Shown here piece by piece: positions 29,361 through 39,375 of a DNA stretch of 64,000 bases. The stretch covers positions 29,513-93,512 of the forward strand of contig NZ_MWVI01000083.1 in assembly GCF_002087295.1 (NCBI RefSeq), read 5' to 3'. A model generated the notes under the pieces. That model ran no database searches and was not told the origin of the DNA. It saw only the letters and a program-made list of their open reading frames with translations. The position numbers and the translations under genes are program-made. Positions within the stretch are counted from its first letter, which is position 1; each line of letters opens with the position of its first letter. This DNA is from Vreelandella lionensis (lineage in GTDB: Bacteria; Pseudomonadota; Gammaproteobacteria; Pseudomonadales; Halomonadaceae).

Positions 29361-31558
29361 ATGGACGACGTCACGGCGATACTTGATCAGCTCAATCCCG
29401 CTCAGCGGGAGCCGGTGAGCGCCCCCCAAGGCAACCTACTGGTACTGGCGGGGGCTGGCTCCGGTAAAACCCGCGTGCTGGTTCACCGCATTGCCTGGCT
29501 GATGCAGGCCGAGGGGCTGTCTCCTTACGCGCTGCTGGCGGTCACGGTTTTCCCACAAAGCAGCGAGGAAATGCGCACGCGCTTAGAAGCGCTGCTGGGC
29601 ATTTCCATGCGCCATGTGTGGGTCGGCACCTTCCACTCCATTGCCCACCGGCTGCTGCGCACCCATTGGCAGGATGCCCCCCTACCGCAACATTTCCAAA
29701 TCATTGATTCCGACGACCAGCTCCGTCTGATCAAACGGCTGCTCAAAGATTACTCGATTGACGATGGGCGCTTCCCGCCCCGCCAGGTACAGGGGTTTGT
29801 GTCTGGCTGCAAAGAGGAAGGGCTGCGCCCGCATCAGGTCAACGTCAACGGTGATGGCTATTTGGCACAAATGGTCGAGCTGTACGAGCGCTACCGGCTC
29901 ACCTGTGAACGTGGCGGGCTGGTGGATTTTGGCGAGCTGCTGTTGCGCAGCCTGGAGCTTCTGCGCGATAACCCACCGCTGCTGAACCACTACCGCGAGC
30001 GCTTTGGGCATGTGCTGGTAGACGAGTTCCAAGACACCAACACCCTCCAGTATGCGTGGCTGAAACTGCTCACCGGCCAACAAACGCCGATGACAGCGGT
30101 CGGCGATGATGACCAGTCGATTTACGGTTGGCGCGGCGCCAAAGTGGAGAATATTCGCCGCTTTGAAGAGGAGTTTACCGATACCCATACGGTGCGTCTG
30201 GAACAGAACTACCGCTCTTCCAGCGCAATCTTGGAAGCCGCTAACACGCTGATTAGCCATAACAGCGAACGGCTGGGTAAAAACCTCTGGACCGATGGCA
30301 TCGAGGGCGACCCGATCTCGGTATACGCCGGGTTAAACGACCTGGAAGAAGCCCGCTATATCGTTGACACCATTAAAGAGAAGGTCGACGAGGGTTTAAA
30401 CCGCCGTGATGTGCCATTCTTTACGCTCTAACGCCCAGTCGCGGCTGCTGGAAGAGACGCTGATTCGCCAAGGGATGCCCTACCGCATCTACGGCGGCCA
30501 CCGCCTTTTATGAGCGGCTGGAGATCAAAAACGCCCTGGCCTACCTTCGCCTGCTGCTCAACCGGGACGACGACGCCTCCCTTGAACGCGTCATCAACGT
30601 GCCCACCCGAGGCATTGGCACCCGCACGGTGGAAATCGTCCGCCACCGCGCACGGGAACAGGGCGTTTCGCTCTGGCAGGCGCTCCACGACGCGATTCAG
30701 GATGGCACCTTAAGAGGCCGGGCGGGCAACGCCGTGCAGGCCTTCGCCAACCTGATTGAGCAGCTCGATAACGACGCCGCCGGGTTACCGCTGCATGAAA
30801 TTATTGACCATGTCACCGCGCAAACCGGGTTGATCGAGCACCACAAAAGCGAGCGTGGCGAGAAAGGCCAGGCGCGGGTCGAAAACTTGGAAGAGCTGGT
30901 CACCGCCGCGCGCGCCTTCACCCATGGCGACGCCTTTGAAACCCCGGAAGCGGGCGACGGCATGGCGGCGCTGGAAGCATTTTTATCAGAAGCCGCCCTC
31001 AACGCAGGCGACCACGAAGCCGAAGAGTTCGAAGACAGCGTGCAGCTGATGACGCTGCACTCGGCGAAAGGGCTAGAGTTTCCGGTGGTATTTATCGCCG
31101 GTGTGGAGGAGGGGCTGTTCCCGCATAAGATGTCGGTGGAGGAGCCTGGGCGGCTCGAGGAGGAGCGCAGGCTTTGCTATGTGGGCGTTACCCGCGCCAT
31201 GCAGAAGCTCTACCTGACCCACGCGGAAACCCGCCGCCTGCATGGCAAAGAGGTGTTTCCACGTCCGTCGCGCTTTCTGCGCGAACTGCCGCCCCATCTG
31301 CTGGAAGAAGTACGCCTAAGGGGCCATATCTCCCGCCCAGTGACCGCATCGCGGCAGAGCTTCGCCCAAACCAGTATCGAGAGCGACGGCGAGCTGCCCG
31401 CACTGCATGTCGGCCAGCGGGTCGAGCACCCGGTGTTTGGTGAGGGGATTATTCTCAACGCCGAGGGCGAAGGTGCCCGTGCTCGCGTGCAGGTGAGCTT
31501 CGACGGTGAAGGCGTGAAGTGGCTTGTGCTCGGGTTTGCCAAACTCACGCCGCGTTAA
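29361..31558 (+). CDS. uvrD: UvrD/Rep-family DNA helicase (several frameshifts)
   Basis: SF1A 3'-5' helicase. Motifs: Q/I LNPAQREPV and LAGAGSGKTRVL, II LVDEFQDTN, III VGDDDQSIYGWRGA, IV EQNYRSS, V LMTLHSAKGLEF, VI EERRLCYVGVTRA, and a C-terminal Tudor-like end (VGQRVEHPVFGEGIILNAEG). Motif Ia (TFTNKAAREM) reads TVFPQSSEEM because of a compensating +1/-1 pair near 29549-29571. Two one-base losses near 30414-30426 break RRDVAILYRSNAQ, and an extra C near 30505 breaks GGHRFYERLEI. Net restored length 732 aa, typical UvrD. Role in mismatch and excision repair is by family. Confidence 0.92.
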
Positions 31559-31673
31559 CGACAAAGGGCAAGGGAAGACAGATACTTGCCCTATAAAAGC
31601 TGCTTAGCGCATACTGGCGGGCGGACACTGCGCTCACTGCGCTTATAAAAAAACAGCCTATAATTTCGGAGTC

Positions 31674-32771
31674 ATGCCCGCCATGCAACGCCGCCAATTT
31701 TTGAAAACCGCCGGCCTGGGTGCCGCCGGTGTCGCTGCTGCCCCCTTTGTTTCTACCGCCAGCGCTAACGAAACCTACACCTGGGATATGGTCACCTCCT
31801 GGCCGAAGAATTTCCCCGCCCTCGGTACCGGTGCTAACGACTTTGCTCGTCGTGTGGAGCAACTCTCCAACGGCCGTATGCGCATTCGTGTACACGGTGC
31901 GGGCGAACTGGTACCCGCACTGGAAGTCTTTGATGCCGTCGCCGCTGGCACTGCTGAGATGGGTCACTCCGCCTCTTACTACTGGCGTGGCAAAGTCGCG
32001 GCTTCCCAGTTCTTTACCGCCGTGCCGTTTGGCATGACCACCACCGAAATGAACGCGTGGCTGTACCACGGCGGTGGCCAGGAGCTGTGGGATGAGATCT
32101 ACGCCAACCACAATCTGAAGCCGTTTGCTGTGGGCAACACCGGCACGCAGATGGCGGGCTGGTTCAAAAAAGAGATCAACTCCCTCGACGATATGCAGGG
32201 CCTGAAGCTGCGCTTGCCGGGTCTCGCCGGTGAAGCCATGAACGGCATCGGTGTGAGCACCGTGAACATGGCCGGTTCAGAAATCTTCACCTCGCTGCAA
32301 ACCGGTGCGCTAGACGCCGCTGACTGGGTTGGTCCGTATAACGACCTAGCCTTTGGCCTGCACCAAGTGGCGGACTACTACTACACGTCAGTGTGGAACG
32401 AGCCCTCTGCCGTCCTTGAAGGCACCATCAACCTGGATGCGTGGAATGCGCTGCCGGAAGACCTGCAGGACGTGATCCGCGAAGCGGCACGCGCTTCTAA
32501 CCTAGCGATGATCAGCGAATTTGCCTACCGCAACGCCCAGGCCCTGGAAACGCTGGTAGAAGAGCACGGCGTGCAGCTGCGCACCTTCCCCGAAGACGTG
32601 ATGGCCGCGCTGTACGAGTCGTCTAAAGAGGCCATTCAGCGCCAGGTAGATAGCGATGAAGAGTCTCGCCGCGTTTACGAATCCTACTCGGCGTTCCAGA
32701 AAATACTGCGCCCGTTTAGCGATGCAGGCGAATACGCCTACCTGAAGAGCCGCGACAACGTAGGTGCATAA
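31674..32771 (+). CDS. Orphan TRAP substrate-binding protein with Tat-type signal
   Basis: 365 aa, intact. N-terminus MQRRQFLKTAGLGAAGVAAAP has a twin-arginine motif (RRQFLK), unlike its Sec-type paralogue at 3144. Shares TWDMVTSWPKNFPALG, GAGELVPALEVFDAV, HSASYYWRGK, LKLRLPGLAGEAM and WVGPYNDLAFGLHQ with that protein. No DctQ or DctM gene is beside it, so it either feeds the dctQM at 4.4 kb or a permease elsewhere. Start at 31674 or 31683 (GGAG upstream does not decide). Confidence 0.9.
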   Translation: MPAMQRRQFLKTAGLGAAGVAAAPFVSTASANETYTWDMVTSWPKNFPALGTGANDFARRVEQLSNGRMRIRVHGAGELVPALEVFDAVAAGTAEMGHSASYYWRGKVAASQFFTAVPFGMTTTEMNAWLYHGGGQELWDEIYANHNLKPFAVGNTGTQMAGWFKKEINSLDDMQGLKLRLPGLAGEAMNGIGVSTVNMAGSEIFTSLQTGALDAADWVGPYNDLAFGLHQVADYYYTSVWNEPSAVLEGTINLDAWNALPEDLQDVIREAARASNLAMISEFAYRNAQALETLVEEHGVQLRTFPEDVMAALYESSKEAIQRQVDSDEESRRVYESYSAFQKILRPFSDAGEYAYLKSRDNVGA

Positions 32772-32795
32772 CTACTCTCCTCGTCTCGGCTAATA

Positions 32796-32821
32796 AAAAA
32801 GGGTGCTTCGGCACCCTTTTT
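32796..32821 (+). terminator. Rho-independent terminator after orphan dctP
   Basis: Stem AAAAAGGGTGC / GCACCCTTTTT around a TTCG tetraloop; bidirectional in form, so it also serves the convergent thioesterase gene. Confidence 0.92.
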
Positions 32822-32851
32822 GCTGATTTAGCGGTTAATCAAATATTGCCG

Positions 32852-33231
32852 TTAGCTATGCACCGCGCGAATGCGGCCATTGTCATCCAATGCCACCATC
32901 ACAAAGCGCGCTTCGGTGACTTTCTGTCGCTCTTCAATATGGCGGCCGTGAGGCGTCTATGACCAATTTCTTGTACCTGGGTATACACGCTGACCATCGA
33001 ACCCACCCGAACGGGGCTGAGAAAATCCATCGACTCAATGGCAACCGTTGCAGTACGACCACCCGCCTCGCGCCCTGCGGCCAACTCTGCCGCTTGATCC
33101 ATTTGATTGACTAGCCAGCCGCCAGGAATATCTCCATAGAAATTGGTATCTTGTCGAGAAGCCAGTAACTTTAAAGTGAGCTGTCCTTGTGGAGCGGGGA
33201 TGTCGTCCAAGTCGGTGTCCAATGGTGTCAT
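32852..33231 (-). CDS. Acyl-CoA thioesterase, YciA-like hotdog protein (frameshifted)
   Basis: Hotdog-fold thioesterase: MTPLDTDLDDIPAPQGQLTL from ATG 33231, then FYGDIPGGWLVNQMDQAAEL (hotdog core with catalytic Asp), TVAIESMDFLSPVRVGSMVS and YTQVQEIG. A lost base near 32945-32955 switches to RHIEERQKVTEARFVMVALD and ends ...IRAVHS at TAA 32852. Restored length about 126 aa. Divergent from pstS. Upstream codons in the same frame have no family similarity. Confidence 0.85.
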
Positions 33232-33343
33232 AAGGTGGTCGCTTTGTAGGGTTATTGTTGTGATGATACAAGGTGGTATGAAGGGTCGTGACGTTGCTGC
33301 ATCGCAACAGATGACCAACAGTTAATCATAAGAGGGGTGACGT

Positions 33344-34306
33344 TTGAAGGGCAATCGTTTGATGCGCTATGGCGGGGGGGTTCACCGGCCGCATCACCTC
33401 TTGGTGGTTGTCTGGCTGCTACTTTGTTGCTCTTTTGCGTGGGGGCAGCCAAGCGTAGTCAGCGGAACGCTAGGGGCCGTTGGTTCCGACACCATGGCGG
33501 GCCTGATGCTACGCTGGGGGGAAGCGCTCAATCACCGCTACCCAGATATTACCCTGCAGTTTCAAGCCGGAGGTTCCGCCAGCGCCCCGACCGCCTTGGG
33601 GGCGGGCACCACGCGTTTTGGCCCGATGCCGCCCCCCATGACCGACACCGAGCGCCAGCAGTTTATCGAACGTTATGGCTATCCGCCTCGCGAGTTGAGT
33701 GTTGCCCGAGATGCACTGCTACTGGTGGTGCACCGCCATAATCCACTGGCATCGCTCACCCGCGAGCAGGCCGATGCCATCTTCTCTACTTCGCTAGACT
33801 GCGGAGGCCTCCGCCCCATCCGCCGCTGGGAGGATTTACTGCCTGAGGAGCAGTGGCCTTACGGTAAGATTGCCCTGCATGGTCGCAACGTGGCCTCGGG
33901 CACCCACGGGCTCTTTCAAGATCGCGCCCTGTGCAACGGTGAGTTTCGCCGCGATATTAGCGAGCACCCGGGTTCTTCAGCGGTGATTGCTGCTGTCGGG
34001 GAGTCCCCCAACGCCATGGGCTAAGCGGGCTATAACCATGTAACCCCCATGGTGCGCGCGCTGCCGTTGATTAACGACGAAGGCAGCGCTATCAGTCCAA
34101 GCGTGGCAACGATCCAAGATGACAGCTACCCGCTCTCACGGGATCTCTACCTTTACGTTAATCTGCCGCCCGGCGACACACTGCCGCCTGCCGAGCAGGC
34201 CTTTATTGAACTGATTTTCTCAGAGGAGGGTCAGCAAATCGTTCAAGCAGCTGGCTTTGTGCCGCTGCCACTGGCCCAGCGCCAACCTCCTCTGCTGGAT
34301 CACTAA
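33344..34306 (+). CDS. pstS: PstS-type phosphate-binding protein (in-frame stop)
   Basis: Periplasmic phosphate receptor. TTG start at 33344 has AGGGG 6 nt upstream; an ATG at 33362 is too far. Signal peptide around LLVVVWLLLCCSFAWG. PstS motifs: GTLGAVGSDTMAGLM, LQFQAGGSASAPTAL, NVASGTHGLFQDRALC. TAA at 34022-34024 falls exactly in NAMG-Tyr-AGYNHV of the family; the same frame then continues to the natural stop at 34306 (321 codons). Either a base error or a truncated protein. It is followed at 2 bp by a Pho box, then pstC. Confidence 0.88.
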
Positions 34307-34307
34307 G

Positions 34308-34340
34308 CTGTCACCTAACTGTCACCTAACTGTCATAACC
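34308..34340 (+). promoter_or_regulatory. Pho box, three 11-bp direct repeats
   Basis: CTGTCACCTAA, CTGTCACCTAA, CTGTCATAACC in tandem with 11-bp phase, matching the PhoB half-site (CTGTCA + 5). It lies just after the pstS stop and 73 bp before pstC, so phosphate starvation should activate a separate pstCAB-phoU promoter. Confidence 0.88.
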
Positions 34341-34413
34341 ATTCCCGTAGGGTGGATAACTCTGGCCATGTACGTACTTTTTACTACGGCACTCGTTTCT
34401 TTATGATGTCGAC

Positions 34414-35532
34414 ATGACTCCCCCACGGCTACCTTTTTCGCGTCAGCCGCTGCGCCTTATTCACGACCGTATTGCTACCGGACTGATTACTGCCGGCGGT
34501 GTTGGCGTCCTGTTAGCTATTCTTGCCATTGGCGTGTTTCTCGTGTGGGAAGCGCTGCCGCTGCTAACGTTTGGCGACGCATTATCACTCAACACGCTAT
34601 CGCCATTGGCTTGGGGCACCCTCAAAGCCGCGCTCGCCGCCATGCTGTTCGCCACGCCCATCGCACTGGGCGCGGCCATGTATTCAGCGCTATTTATGTC
34701 GAAGCGACTACGCAGCCGAGTCAAACCTATCCTGGAGCTAATGGAAGCGATACCCGGCGTGGTGGTGGGCTTTATTGCCGGGCTTCTGTTGGCACCTTGG
34801 GTGGAGCAGCAGCTCGCCAGCACTCTGCTGGTGCTTGTTTGGCTACCGCTGAGCGCTGGCCTGGCCGGTGGGCTTTGGTATCTTGCCAGCGCTAGGGTGC
34901 GCCAGTGGCTGCCGCTCTCCTGGGCGGGCGTCCGGCTGATGCCATGGCTGGCGATCATGGTCACACTGGCGCTATGGCTGGCACCGCTCATGGAGCAGGC
35001 ATGGTTCGGCGGCGACTTGCGCCGCATGCTCGACCAGCAATACGGCCTGGATTACGCCACCCGCAACGCACTGATCGTGGGGATCGCCATGGGGTTTGCG
35101 GTGATTCCCAGCATTTCCTCGCTGGCAGAAGATGCCCTCGCTGATGTGCCCGCCAACTTGAGGGAGGGTGCCCAGGCACTGGGCGCCAGCCGCTGGCAAG
35201 CGCTGCGGAAAGTAGCGCTCCCCACCGCGGGTCCTGGAGTCTTTTCAGCGGTCATGATTGGTGCCGGGCGCGCCGTGGGCGAAACCATGATTGTACTGAT
35301 GGCCAGCGGTAATACGGCGCTCTTCAGTGCTAGCCCTTTTGAGGGGCTGCGCTCCCTGTCGGCGTCAATTGCCATTGAGCTACCGGAAGCCTCCCCAGGC
35401 GGCATGACGTATCACCTGCTGATTTTTGCCGCCCTGGCGCTGTTTATCTTCACCTTTTTGGTTAATACGTTAGCCGAAGTGGTGCGCCAACGGCTGCGGC
35501 AACGCTACCAGCGCCTAGGGGGTAACCGCTGA
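34414..35532 (+). CDS. pstC: Phosphate ABC transporter permease PstC
   Basis: 372 aa, intact, about 7 hydrophobic helices (GVGVLLAILAIGVFLVWEAL, GVVVGFIAGLLLAPW, MVTLALWLAPL, LLIFAALALFIFTFLVNTLA). The EAA loop LREGAQALGASRWQALRKVA meets PstB. Much shorter than the roughly 700-aa PstC of many relatives, which have a large periplasmic insert. The start follows the Pho box by 73 bp; the stop overlaps the pstA start by one base (TGATGG). Confidence 0.92.
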   Translation: MTPPRLPFSRQPLRLIHDRIATGLITAGGVGVLLAILAIGVFLVWEALPLLTFGDALSLNTLSPLAWGTLKAALAAMLFATPIALGAAMYSALFMSKRLRSRVKPILELMEAIPGVVVGFIAGLLLAPWVEQQLASTLLVLVWLPLSAGLAGGLWYLASARVRQWLPLSWAGVRLMPWLAIMVTLALWLAPLMEQAWFGGDLRRMLDQQYGLDYATRNALIVGIAMGFAVIPSISSLAEDALADVPANLREGAQALGASRWQALRKVALPTAGPGVFSAVMIGAGRAVGETMIVLMASGNTALFSASPFEGLRSLSASIAIELPEASPGGMTYHLLIFAALALFIFTFLVNTLAEVVRQRLRQRYQRLGGNR

Positions 35533-36944
35533 TGGCTTGGCTATCTCGTCCACTGCGTGCCCGCGCTACGGGCAGCTTACTGTGGCCTTGGCTATGTGCC
35601 GCGAGCGTTGCGTTGTCGCTGCTGATGTTGGCGACCCTACTGACGCTGCTTGCCACCCGTGGTCTTGGCCACTTTTGGCCCGCGGAGCTGGAGGAGGTCA
35701 CTCTGCACTCCGGTGACACGGTAATCGGCCAACCGGTGCGTGAAGCTCCACTGCCCAATGCAGCGGGAGTGGAACGGCTCTACTTTACCGGCAATCGAGA
35801 TATCGGCGGTGAGAGCTGGCGCTGGGTGGCCCTGGACGATATCGACACCGTCGCCGTGCCCGACGACCTCATCCGGTTAGAGCGCGCGCCCTGGGGCGAC
35901 TTTATTGGCCGCTTAGACGAGGTGGAGAGCGCGGGCCAGCGCTTTGAAGACGAAGCCGCTTGGGCGTTTGTCGCTCATGCGATGACGCTTCCCGAGAGCC
36001 AGCGCCCTATTGCACAACTCCGACTCACTGCGGCCAATGGCCAAATCATTACCCAGCCGCTGGAAGGCATCACGCGCTTCCAAGCGCCTAATGCCATGTC
36101 CTGGGAGCAAAAAGTCGTCGCCTGGAGTGAGCGTATTTGGCAATTCCTCAGCGAAGGCCCACGTGCAGCCAATACGGGAGGCGGCGTTTGGCCTGCTATT
36201 TTCGGGACGGTGCTGATGGTGATTCTAATGTCGGTCATCGTGACACCGTTTGGCGTGCTGGCCGCCATTTATCTGAATGAAATCGCGCACCAGAACCGCC
36301 TAACCCGCTTAGTGCGCATCGGCGTGCGCAATCTCGCGGGGGTGCCCTCGATTGTTTATGGGGTGTTTGGCCTTGGGGTCTTCGTTTACGGTATCGGTGG
36401 CTCTATCGATAGCTGGTTTTTTGAGGATGCGCTGCCCTCGCCCACCTTTGGAACCGGCGGCCTCCTCTGGGCATCGTTGACCCTGGCGCTGCTAACGCTG
36501 CCGGTCGTCATCGTAGCCACCGAAGAGGGGCTGGCGCGTATTCCCGACGCCCAGCGGGAAGGTGCAGTGGCGCTGGGTGCCACCCGTTTGGAGATGCTGA
36601 CCCGCGTGGTACTGCCCATGGCTACCCCCGCGATGCTCACCGGTGTGATTTTGGCGGTAGCTCGAGCCGCAGGGGAAGTCGCCCCGCTGATGCTGGTGGG
36701 CGTGGCGAAACTGGCCCCGCAAATGCCCGTCGATGGCGAATTTCCCTATCTGCATCTAGAGCGCAAGTTTATGCACCTCGGCTATCATTTATTTGATACC
36801 GCTTTTCACGGTGAAGATGTCCAAGCCGCCATCCCACTGGTGTTTGCCACCGCTCTGCTGTTAGTGCTGATTGTGCTGGTGCTTAATCTAACTGCCATAT
36901 TTCTGCGTCATTATTTAAGGCGTCAACGAGGGAACGAATGCTAG
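35532..36944 (+). CDS. pstA: Phosphate ABC transporter permease PstA
   Basis: 470 aa, intact. One N-terminal helix, then a periplasmic domain of about 170 residues ([20 protein letters not shown] to [11 protein letters not shown]), then the transport domain ([40 protein letters not shown]) with an EAA loop [20 protein letters not shown]. Overlaps pstB by 7 bp. Confidence 0.93.
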   Translation: MAWLSRPLRARATGSLLWPWLCAASVALSLLMLATLLTLLATRGLGHFWPAELEEVTLHSGDTVIGQPVREAPLPNAAGVERLYFTGNRDIGGESWRWVALDDIDTVAVPDDLIRLERAPWGDFIGRLDEVESAGQRFEDEAAWAFVAHAMTLPESQRPIAQLRLTAANGQIITQPLEGITRFQAPNAMSWEQKVVAWSERIWQFLSEGPRAANTGGGVWPAIFGTVLMVILMSVIVTPFGVLAAIYLNEIAHQNRLTRLVRIGVRNLAGVPSIVYGVFGLGVFVYGIGGSIDSWFFEDALPSPTFGTGGLLWASLTLALLTLPVVIVATEEGLARIPDAQREGAVALGATRLEMLTRVVLPMATPAMLTGVILAVARAAGEVAPLMLVGVAKLAPQMPVDGEFPYLHLERKFMHLGYHLFDTAFHGEDVQAAIPLVFATALLLVLIVLVLNLTAIFLRHYLRRQRGNEC

Positions 36945-37750
36945 CGTTATCGTCCGCCAACCCAACTCAAGCACCGGTAACTCGATTTTCAGCCGAGACC
37001 TGCTGTTTGAGCATCAACCAGTTTCACCTCGCTTATGCGGGGAAAACGGCGTTGCGCGACCTAACACTTGACGTGCCTCGCCATCGAGTCACCGCGTTCA
37101 TCGGCCCGTCGGGCTGTGGCAAATCTACTTTGCTGCGTGCGATTAATCGGCTGCATGACCTGAATGAGTCGGTGACGCACCATGGGCAAATCCAGTTAGA
37201 AGATCAGGACATCCACGCCCCGCAGATGAACGTTACCGAGCTGCGACGCCGTGTGGGCATGGTGTTTCAAACGCCCAACCCGTTTCCGATGTCGATCTAT
37301 GAAAACGTGGCGTTTGGGCTGCGCCTGCAGGGGCGCCTGCCTAAGCGCAAACGCGACGATATTATAGAGTGGGCGCTCACCTCAGCCGCCCTGTGGGATG
37401 AGGTGAAAGATCGCCTGCACCGTTCCGCGTGGCAGTTATCCGGTGGGCAGCAGCAGCGCTTAGTGATTGCCCGCACGCTGGCCGTACAGCCCGATGTATT
37501 GCTATTGGATGAGCCTGCCTCGGCGCTCGACCCTATTTCTACGCTTAAAATTGAAGAGCTAATTCGTAACCTGAAATCCCAGCTCACGCTGGTACTGGTT
37601 ACCCACAATATGCAGCAAGCCGCACGGGTATCCGACTACACGGCTTTTTTGCAGCAAGGTGAACTCGTTGAATACGGGCCAACGGATCAAGTGTTCACCA
37701 ACCCGCGTTTACAACGCACTGAAAACTACATCACCGGCCGCATGACCTAG
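36938..37750 (+). CDS. pstB: Phosphate ABC transporter ATPase PstB
   Basis: 270 aa, intact. Walker [18 protein letters not shown]-loop [12 protein letters not shown], signature [16 protein letters not shown], Walker [15 protein letters not shown]-loop LVTHN. Cytoplasmic energy subunit pairing with PstC/PstA. Starts inside pstA; a later start would also fit because the first 25 residues are not conserved. Confidence 0.95.
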   Translation: MLALSSANPTQAPVTRFSAETCCLSINQFHLAYAGKTALRDLTLDVPRHRVTAFIGPSGCGKSTLLRAINRLHDLNESVTHHGQIQLEDQDIHAPQMNVTELRRRVGMVFQTPNPFPMSIYENVAFGLRLQGRLPKRKRDDIIEWALTSAALWDEVKDRLHRSAWQLSGGQQQRLVIARTLAVQPDVLLLDEPASALDPISTLKIEELIRNLKSQLTLVLVTHNMQQAARVSDYTAFLQQGELVEYGPTDQVFTNPRLQRTENYITGRMT

Positions 37751-37780
37751 GCCCAACCGACGTTACGTCAGGAGTGCTCA

Positions 37781-38506
37781 ATGGATATTACGAGCGATAG
37801 CCACAGCCAGCATATCTCTCGCCAGTTCAACCAGGAGCTGGAAGAGCTGAAAACCCACCTGATGGCCATGGGCGGTCTGGTGGAAAAACAGGTACAAGAC
37901 GCCGTTCACGCCCTGTTGGAAGGCGACAGCCGTCTGGCCGAAAAAGTGCGTGATAACGACCGCCAGGTGAACGACCTGCAACTGCAGATTGATGATGAGT
38001 GTACTCGCGTCCTGGCCCGCCGCCAGCCGGCCGCCTCGGACCTTCGTCTGGTGCTGGCCGTTATTCGTGCCACCTCAGACCTTGAGCGGATTGGCGATGA
38101 GGCCAGCAAAATTGCCCGCAACGCCCTACTGCTGAGTGAAAACAGCGGCGGCATTCGTGGCCTGGTCGAAGTGCGTCACATCAGTGAACACGTGCGTAAA
38201 ATGCTGCGCGATGCACTGACGGCTTTTGCCCGCTTCGATACCGAACTTGCCATGCAGGTTGTGCGTGAAGATGAGTCGGTGGATGACGAATACGGCAGCG
38301 CCATGCGCTCTCTAATGACCTTTATGATGGAAGACTCCCGCTCTATTAGCTCCGTCCTCAGCATCATGTGGGTACTGCGGGCACTAGAGCGTGTGGGCGA
38401 CCACGCCAATAACCTGGCAGAGTACGTGGTCTACCTGGTGAAGGGCCTGGATATTCGCCACAGCGACCCCGACACCTTAGATCAGAAGGTGCTTAAAAAG
38501 TCTTGA
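37781..38506 (+). CDS. phoU: Phosphate signalling protein PhoU
   Basis: 241 aa of two three-helix bundles (QFNQELEELKTHLMAMGGLV, VILAV-type helix DLRLVLAVIRATSDLERIGD with the metal-binding E(D)xxxD pattern, repeated as IMWVLRALERVGDHANNLAE). PhoU restrains PhoR when phosphate is plentiful. Last gene of the Pho-box operon. Confidence 0.95.
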   Translation: MDITSDSHSQHISRQFNQELEELKTHLMAMGGLVEKQVQDAVHALLEGDSRLAEKVRDNDRQVNDLQLQIDDECTRVLARRQPAASDLRLVLAVIRATSDLERIGDEASKIARNALLLSENSGGIRGLVEVRHISEHVRKMLRDALTAFARFDTELAMQVVREDESVDDEYGSAMRSLMTFMMEDSRSISSVLSIMWVLRALERVGDHANNLAEYVVYLVKGLDIRHSDPDTLDQKVLKKS

Positions 38507-38531
38507 CCTAGCAGGTAATTCCTCCTGCAAT

Positions 38532-38560
38532 ACGCCCAGATGACACATCTGGGCGTTTTT
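38532..38560 (+). terminator. Rho-independent terminator after phoU
   Basis: Stem ACGCCCAGATG / CATCTGGGCGT with a 3-nt loop, then T5ATTT. It ends the pst-phoU operon and lies 16 bp before the cysZ start. Confidence 0.93.
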
Positions 38561-38575
38561 ATTTAAGGAGCAAGC

Positions 38576-39311
38576 ATGGTGGATGCAATAACGGCGCTGA
38601 GCCAAGGCACACGTTTGGTGTACCAAAAAGGGCTGCGGCGCTACATTTTTCTGCCGATCCTGGTCAACCTCATCGTGTATGCCAGCATGCTAAGCTTGGT
38701 GCTCAACCGCTTTGATGGCTGGCTCGACAGTGCCATGACCATGGTCCCCAGCTGGTTGGAGTGGCTCTCTTGGCTTATCTGGCCGCTCTTCTTCGTTAGC
38801 CTCTTGGTGGTGATCTTTTTTACCTTCACCCTGGTGACACATCTGATTGCCGCGCCGTTTTACCGGCTTTTTAGCCGCTAAAGTCGAGCGTCAAGCCACA
38901 GGACGGGAACCGTTGGATGATCGCGGGCTAGCTAAAACGGCCATCGATGCACTGGGTCGCGAACTGGTCAAGCTCGGCTATATTCTGCCGCGCATGGCGG
39001 CGCTGTTTATTCTCAGCTGGATACCAGGCCTCAATCTGTTGGCACCGATCTTGTGGGCACTGTTTTCCGCCTGGGTGATGGCCATCACTTACCTTGATTA
39101 CCCGATGGATAACAACAAGGTCACGTTTCGCGATATGCGCAGCCGTCTCTCGCACCGCTGGTGGCCAAGCCTCACCTACGGCGGGCTGATCATGCTGGTC
39201 ACCTGGATCCCGCTTGCCAATCTGTTTTTAATTCCTGGCGCCGTAGCGGGGGCGGTGCTGATGTGGGATGGTCACTACCGTGACACCCAAGATGTTGTCG
39301 CACGTCGTTAG
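38576..39311 (+). CDS. cysZ: CysZ-like sulfate permease (EI24 family, frameshifted)
   Basis: Membrane protein with about six hydrophobic segments (YIFLPILVNLIVYASMLSLV, WLIWPLFFVSLLVVIFFTFT, YILPRMAALFILSWIPGLNL). An extra base near 38865 turns APFTGFLAAKVERQATGREP into APFYRLFSR-stop; removing it gives 244 aa. CysZ hallmark YLDYPMDNNKVTFRDMRSRL is near residue 165. AAGGAG precedes the ATG. CysZ imports sulfate for cysteine synthesis; no cys genes are adjacent. Confidence 0.9.
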
Positions 39312-39328
39312 AACACACAGCCATACGC

Positions 39329-39356
39329 AAAAAACCCCGCCGGAGCGGGGTTTTTT
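39329..39356. terminator. Bidirectional terminator cysZ / small secreted protein
   Basis: Stem AAAAAACCCCGC / GCGGGGTTTTTT with a CGGA loop between two convergent genes. Confidence 0.93.
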
Positions 39357-39375
39357 GTGGAATTAATATCAACGC

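Noticed and set aside
3546..34024. Genetic-code change with TAA/TAG read as Tyr
   Set aside because: TAA and TAG end many genes properly here (for example dapF, aroQ region, xerC neighbours, recG), and tyrosines are otherwise encoded by TAT/TAC. Three base errors or mutations explain the observation.
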